Source: Bolinopsis microptera (Eukaryota > Ctenophora > Tentaculata > Lobata > Bolinopsidae). Taken from it: 64,000 nt of DNA. The stretch is taken from assembly GCF_026151205.1 (NCBI RefSeq), contig NC_087078.1, positions 14,523,118 through 14,587,117 on the forward strand. The letters run 5' to 3'. The notes below the pieces were generated by a model, which saw only the letters and a program-made list of their open reading frames with translations, was not told the origin of the DNA and made no database searches. The translations under genes were made by a program, and so were the position numbers. Of the stretch, positions 57,766-64,000 are shown piece by piece (position 1 is the first letter of the stretch; each line of letters starts with the position of its first letter).

Positions 57766-60599
57766 TTTACTTGTGCCTGCTCTTACCAGTCTGAGCATTT
57801 CCCGAGCCTAAACATTCTTTGTCGCTATTGTTTTTATTCAAGTTCATTTTAGTGTAATTCTGTACATTGATGAAAGCTTCAAATCAACCATCCGAACAAA
57901 TGGCTAATCTAAACTTTTGTAACAAATGGCTAATCTCACTTATGTGGATAGATATGAACAAAGTTCTCTGACAGCCAGATTCAAACAATGTGGTGCTTAA
58001 TCGCGCAGGCTAATTTACAGGTACGGTGCTAGCTACCCCATAGTAATAGACTCCACAGTCCAGCAGTGTAACAACAATTGACTATCTCGCACTCGCTTCA
58101 TACGGCATTAATAAAGCTATATTTATTTTATTTATAAAGGTGCGTTGATTAATTCTCTGTGTCGAAGATGTTGAGAAATAGTCTAGACTTTCCGTGTGAG
58201 GTCTTTTATATATGTGGCAAGACAAGAAACTTATTTTATTTGTTCGTGTTTGTGGAGCTATCTGCACTTGCGACCAATGGTTCAGTATAATGCTCCAGTG
58301 GGTATTTGACAGATCCGTGCGATTAATGTAATTCACATTGGGTAATAGTATGCATCACCTCTACAGTCCGGGCACCCCGTTTTGATGTCTTGTTTATCTG
58401 TGATCATAAAGTTTCCGACGCGGACTAATATTTTGAAATAATATAAACTCTTTACCACAGTTTATATCTCTTTACTCTTAAAATCTTTAAATGATATCTA
58501 CGATTAACTCAGAGTAAAACACATCCCAAATTGGTCCCGTTTAGATTCTTCTAAAATTAGTCAACGTTCTTCACGATCTGTTTCAAATACCACAAATATC
58601 ACAACCTCAATACAATAAGTGCCCTCTTAGCAGGCTGCATGAGTTTATATACTGTATGCCTTAATCTCACGGTACGGGTACAGCAAGCATGGTTAGCCTC
58701 AACTTAATGGCACTGTTTCTTTGCCTCGCTTGGGTGATCTTCATATCTAAAACTATCCGTAGTTTATCTGTGTGGACCTAAAATTATGCGAGATTCATTT
58801 GCATGGCGTCCCCTAGACGTTCAAATCTTTGCGAACTAAGATTTATGCTAAACGCCTGTGATACTTTGTTACAATAATCCAAGAAAATCTAGGCCTAGCA
58901 AGACGGGAGGATGTTCCAAACGTTGCTGTGACTACGGTCTCTTCACGAGTAATTTGCTAGACATAACAATGGCAAGGGTGTCTAATTCGCGGAGAGGAGT
59001 TGCTGTGAGTAAGGGATTAGGGCACCCTGGGGCTGCATGTCCTCTCACACTTACTTGCTTCTCTAAACTCACTCAGGCTAAACGGGCGAGCAAACTATTT
59101 GATTCTCTCTTGACTCACTCTACTTCAAGCGCGCGGCAATGGCAAACCATGTAAATATATACCGAGGTGTTCACCTCATCTTCACCTCTCTTTTCGTCTG
59201 CCCAATTTTTTGTGGCGTCGACTGCGATATACGCGGTACTCCTTTGAATGTTACGACCTCAAAGAAATCGAAGGATACCTGCAGTGCAGTAAATTTGATG
59301 ATTTATCATCCAGATGTTCCTGGAACGCAACTGCGGCCTTTCCAATGTTTTGATTGGTCGTGAATTGGCTTTATATTTGATCGCCGCCGTTATATTTAAT
59401 CAGTGTAAGTTGTATATTTAGACGCTGTGCATTAAGAGAGGTGGGACACTGGACACAGTCCCTGGAGGAGGCCGCACCGCTCAGAACACTTTGCAGCGAG
59501 TCTATTTAATTGTTTAGATTATTACACTGTAACGATGTAAGATTTTGTAAGTTCTAGCGAACAACTCTACTTGGCTTGTTTTTTCATTTTAAGGTGACCC
59601 TTTGGGTTTCCAAAAAGTAGCTGTTGAGTTTACTGGTTCACACAGTGGTTACGTGATCTCTGATCATTGACAGAATCATCAGCTTTATTGTTCGTTTAAC
59701 AAATTAGACATTCCACTGTCACACAATATTGTGTAACTTTTCTATTATAGTAGCACTGCCGACTGCTACAGTAGCCGTCGGCATCAGCCGCGTGTCCTAT
59801 AATCCGATCACCAATTAAAACAAATTGAGCAACAACAAAGTTTAGGTTTTTATGTTTTACGGTAAATATGAATGGACAAAAATAAGAATAAAAAGCAAAT
59901 GTTTGACATGTTTCACGTGGACAGCTTGGTTGTGTTACTATTACTTCTGTCATATTATTCAGCATGTCTTGCTGTACAGTTTTATGAGCAATCTATACCG
60001 TGTAACGATTTCAATCGTCTGAGACAAATGTCCAATATTTTAGATATACCTGTTCATCAAACTACTTTAGATTTTATCTTATAGCTCTGAGTAAATGTTG
60101 GCAGTATTTACCCTACATAGATATTCCTGATCAGTGATCAAGCCTACTTATTTAAGTTATGCACATTAAATGCGAAATATAAAATTTCTACGGCTGCAAT
60201 TGGTTTTGTTAAGATTAATTTGTGGTCAGGAGCTGTTATCTAATATTATATTTGATAAACCACTACCCGATTTATAATTTTCCTCCTAATAGAATTGTGT
60301 GGAATTTACGAATAGCTGAAAGTATTTATCCTTATTTAAACGATATCTCAGTTTTATAGATAGCACACCAAAAAGGAAAATAGTCCCGGGTTAATTTGCT
60401 GTATCAGGCGAATAAAAATTTTTAGGAATTCCATCGAATGAGGAACCGTTTTATAATTGGTGATAGACCAGGTTAGAATATCCCAAATCTTAATTGATGT
60501 GTAAATAAGTGTAACATTCCATGATCTAGACTAAAAGGTGTAGTGTGTACACTCAACAAAACCATAGTCTGTCCGACATGTCGCATTATAAACGCAAGG

Positions 60600-63500
60600 A
60601 AGTAGGGCCTAAACCCGATAATAATGAGACCCCCTCACACTTGGATGTTGCGACCAATTATTTCGTTAATTGAGTCGGTCCAATCACCAATGACGGCTGA
60701 TTAGCTGTCTGATTGGTCAGGTAAGGTGCGGGTTAGAGACCTGCGTTAACGTGACTTGAACCCTGAGTTGGGTCACGTGAGCAGGGTGTCACGTGACGTC
60801 TCTTTTTCCGGTCCTACAGACACACAACTAGGCTGGACCTCTCAGACACACACAACCGGGCTACCCTTTCAGACATGCTGGCACTTTGACATCCTGATAA
60901 AGTCCGCATAAAGGTTCACTGTGTTGTTGCTTCTCGGAGTCGTTTGACCTTCTGTCGGCACATATTTCTGCAGTTCGCCAGAACCCAAATGTTCCAAATG
61001 ACATTAGAGACTGTTCAGGGGTTCATGCTGTAATGTTTCTCGTATTTCTATTGTCGGCTTGTTTTTGATCTGCCTGTTTCCATTACATCCACAAATAGAG
61101 TTCAAGTTAGTGGTGGGCGGTGGCCATGACTCCCACTGCTAAAGTGAGCCCTAGCAAACACCTTGTTTAGTTCTCTGATAGTGATCTCTTCTTCCTCCTC
61201 CCCGAATCGTCATCTCTACGCTAATTAATGAATAATTACCCGCTCTATATTGTTGCTGTAATTGGGGCAGCAGGAGCACAGGGGAATTTCGACTATTTAA
61301 TTCAACAGTCGGCCCAGTTAAATGCGCATATGTTTGCTCTTAATGCTGACAAAGATAAATTACTCGCCTTAAAAAGAGACCGCGCTTCTTTTATCTACAC
61401 CTCACCGTTAATCGCACCTTGGATCCCTGAGTACAGGAGCGTTCACCTCCCGCTGTCTCGTTATTGCAAGTTAATGGGGTCATTGGCAGCACCGTCACGG
61501 ACCTGTAGGCGTATTCTAAATCTACAGATTTGCACAGATTTTTGATCGGTTTGTGAGGAGCGTTTGCGACTTCGGGCAGCAAAATGAGTGTTAAGGTTTG
61601 ATCGCTTTTAGCTATACTAGGCAATGTGTCTCCACAGGAATTATTAGATATTTGTAACTACCCATCATATTATCGTTTCATAACCCAGTCTCAACCTGTT
61701 AGTGCTCAAATCATCGGTCGGATTAGATTCTTTGTAAACTGGGTGCCGCTGTGAGTATAAAGAGGATCGATATTGTTCATTTTTACCTGCACGTTTTTCA
61801 TGTGATGATAGGTAGGGGTTGTCGTGTCTATGAAACTTATTGCAACCAAATTGTTACTAAAATAACTTTACCCTCGATTTGTAATGCTCATCGTTTCACT
61901 ACTTAGTCAACCCTGATTCTTCGAATTCACTTTGGCTTCAAGTAGCATCTCTTGTGAAAGGTAGGGAATCAGTTGTTTTCCTTATAGTTATACTCCGTTA
62001 CAACTTAGATCGACTAAGTTCATTTTTACCGCTACACATTTCATAAAATTCAATTTATTTTGTGTTAGAAAATTAAAAGTGGGTTATCGCCAGTTTAAAA
62101 CTATGTTATGATTACTAATAACCATTTCTTGCGAAGCTGTTTGGCATATTTTACACCATTATCAGACATCGCCGGCGATGATGCCAATACGACCCCACTA
62201 TACGTGTTACGATAATCTGACTCTAAATCAGATTAATACCAAATATGCTTTTTTGATGGATAAACTATCGCATTACTGTCACATAATTTTTGTCTCCAAG
62301 GTGTCTCCTTCTCGTCCCCCAACTTCACGTCCCTTATTATTCCCCACACTCAGATGTGTTTTTACATGATGGCCCGGAGGGGGTTCTACCTCTCACAAAC
62401 AATGTACTATCTCTTGTTACTTTGACCGGGCGCGGCGTCACGGTTCTGTAGTTTGACAACCTTTATGCCGAATGACTCTCTCTGTTATAGGTACAGTGTA
62501 CTATTTAAATGCATTTATTATAATATCCTGGGGTGCACCAAATACGCAAGCTGCTGGAGGTATGCTACCTTTTTTAATTAGAGTCGTGAATATGCATGGG
62601 TGGTTTTGCTTCGTGCGTGTCACAGTTAGTTTTGGGGACCGCTCACATCAGCGGAGCAAAGGTTGTGATAAAAAGGGCAGTCTATCTGCCGTTCTGACCC
62701 GTTTCAAGGTCAGGTGACCGGTAGTATCGGTTTGTGATTGGTTAAGGGGAACAGGTGTGTTGGCTGATTGGTGGAGTGTTGCAGACACTTCACCACACTG
62801 ATAGTACCGCCGTCCCCCCCATTATATGTGATATATTGAGGTTTCTAACAACTAGTTTTCTGTTTGAGATCTGGCTATGCCGCCTCCTGTCGCCCACCGA
62901 CTCAAGCCTTTGTCAAGAGTAGCTTTGATCTTTAGGTACAATACAGAGTGTAATATAGCACATCCCACCTAATTATACACTTTTAATGCCCATGTGACTC
63001 ATGGCGGTCGCCCACTCAAAGGGGCGGTTTTTATCAAATGACTGCGTTTGACCAATCTCGTCCCTGTATTGCTGTCCATGTGTCTGATTTAAACCAATCC
63101 GACAGCCACCTAACCGTAACATATCCGCCACTAATCCCGCTGAAACTGCCCATGTGTCGGAAGGGCCCAATCACTGGCCTGGAAATGGTTTCACGTGGTC
63201 GGGGCCCGGTGTCAAGTGACACAGCTAGTCCGGTCATGTGACTTAGGCCAGCCACTCACGCGCTGGTCACATGACGGGGTGGTCGGCAAAATATCATAGA
63301 GAAAGTTATTACGGGGTAATTAACGGCAGGACTTTGTTACTAGTAGTTTACCGACACCAGACTCACTCTCTTCCGCGTAGCCTTTGACTCGAGCCCAGCT
63401 CTCTTTGATTGTACGTCTCGGTGATCACGTGATCCGGCTGGCCGGACTTCATTGGCCAGGACACTCCAGTCACAGCTTGTAATTGGGGGAGATTAGGATT
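60600..63500. promoter_or_regulatory. GC-richer segment dense in CCAAT boxes and CACGTG E-boxes
   Basis: CCAAT/ATTGG pentamers occur near 60680, 60686, 60713, 62740, 62768, 63050, 63096, 63168, 63452 and 63482. CACGTG or close relatives occur near 60774, 60788, 63191, 63234 and 63424; CpG is not depleted. This resembles a promoter or enhancer region for a gene to the right or for an unrecognised transcript. An open frame at 61228-61545 (105 codons) shows no family signature. Function is inference. Confidence 0.3.
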
Positions 63501-64000
63501 TGTATTGTCTCGAGCTCTCTCCCTCCTCTTTTTCTCTCGGGTTATTCAGTGTGCTTGAGCGGTTTTCACTTTGGTCCTGCTCCACTGGGCTCAACCCACT
63601 CGCACATTTGCTTTTCGTTTTAATTTGTGTTGTTGTGGCTCGAAAATACTGCGTCGCATTATCTTTAATACCCCTTCGGTGCCTTTAAATTATCATATAT
63701 CTGTATAAATGCAACCTCTCAAAATGGTTTCCTTGAATGGATACCCGATTATTTTGCATTTCCTACGTTAAAGCTTGTCGCATTAAAATCCTATTTAACA
63801 GCAATTTATCGTCGTTCACTCCATTTTACGCTTAAACCGTTTTTATGAATCTCACGACCAGTATTACATAGCTATACGATGAATTAATAGCGAACACTTT
63901 GTCGTTTATATTATCCGTTTGTTAACTAAAAATAACTTTAACTTCATCATATCAAAACATCGTCAGTTTCTCGTTCATTATCGCCGTAAAATCCAATTTT
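63501..64000. other. No recognised feature
   Basis: AT content rises again to the window edge. Nothing with coding or structural signatures was found. Confidence 0.4.

Larger units (their letters stand above)
54643..60600. other. Six kilobases without a recognised gene
   Basis: I checked for the missing GRAB/C-terminal exons of the golgin and for other spliced genes and found none. Two local repeats are listed separately (55347, 57625). The open frames of 60-100 codons lack family signatures; the one at 59872-60084 has a hydrophobic stretch (VVLLLLLSYYSACLAV) but no other support. Confidence 0.45.

Noticed and set aside
61228-61545. 105-codon open frame (IQQSAQLNAHMFALNADKDK) as a gene
   Set aside because: No family signature, no splice or start context and no repeat support; length is not exceptional in this GC-richer segment.

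Overview
The window is nuclear DNA of an invertebrate animal. It is AT-rich, with GT-AG spliced genes, intron-containing tRNA-Tyr genes and many non-LTR retrotransposons and foldback elements. I cannot name the species. Short intergenic gaps and strong splice acceptors just upstream of two start codons would fit a lineage with spliced-leader trans-splicing, such as hydrozoan cnidarians, but this is inference.

Genes, all on the + strand. (1) An EXD1-like gene (~4276-9660), a relative of the exonuclease-fold scaffold of piRNA biogenesis, whose 5' exons were not found. (2) An intronless TRDMT1/DNMT2 tRNA cytosine-5 methyltransferase (10060-11247). (3) UBXN1, a UBA-UBX cofactor of p97/VCP with six exons (11578-13269). 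These three are separated by only about 400 and 330 bp. (4) A large golgin, TRIP11/GMAP-210-like. Twenty-three phase-consistent exons run from 25242 to 44589; its C-terminal exons were not found. Four tRNA-Tyr(GUA) genes with 17-nt introns (19.8-24.3 kb) lie between UBXN1 and the golgin, co-amplified with relics that look like an SLC6 transporter exon.

Repeats fill the rest. At 0.8-4.3 kb is a decayed CR1/L2-like LINE (- strand) with another LINE 3' end nested in it. A 2-kb LINE fragment (16540-18571) carries a clear 10-bp target duplication. An RTE-type LINE with an uninterrupted 1005-codon ORF lies antisense in golgin intron 2. Several small inverted-repeat elements and a tRNA-derived SINE are also present. 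Two near-identical 3,467-bp long-inverted-repeat elements stand head-to-tail, sharing one TA dinucleotide (47.7-54.6 kb). From 54.6 kb to the end I recognise no gene; 60.6-63.5 kb is richer in GC, CCAAT boxes and CACGTG E-boxes and could be regulatory.

The most unusual observations are two. First, a group of non-autonomous elements shares an architecture but not a sequence: a G-run start and C-run end, and the same internally palindromic block, built of short repeated units, in direct orientation at both ends. Second, a 44-bp minisatellite in a golgin intron is made of about 13 copies of the real 3' splice site plus the first bases of the following exon, giving a ladder of candidate acceptors and of TCACGTGA palindromes.
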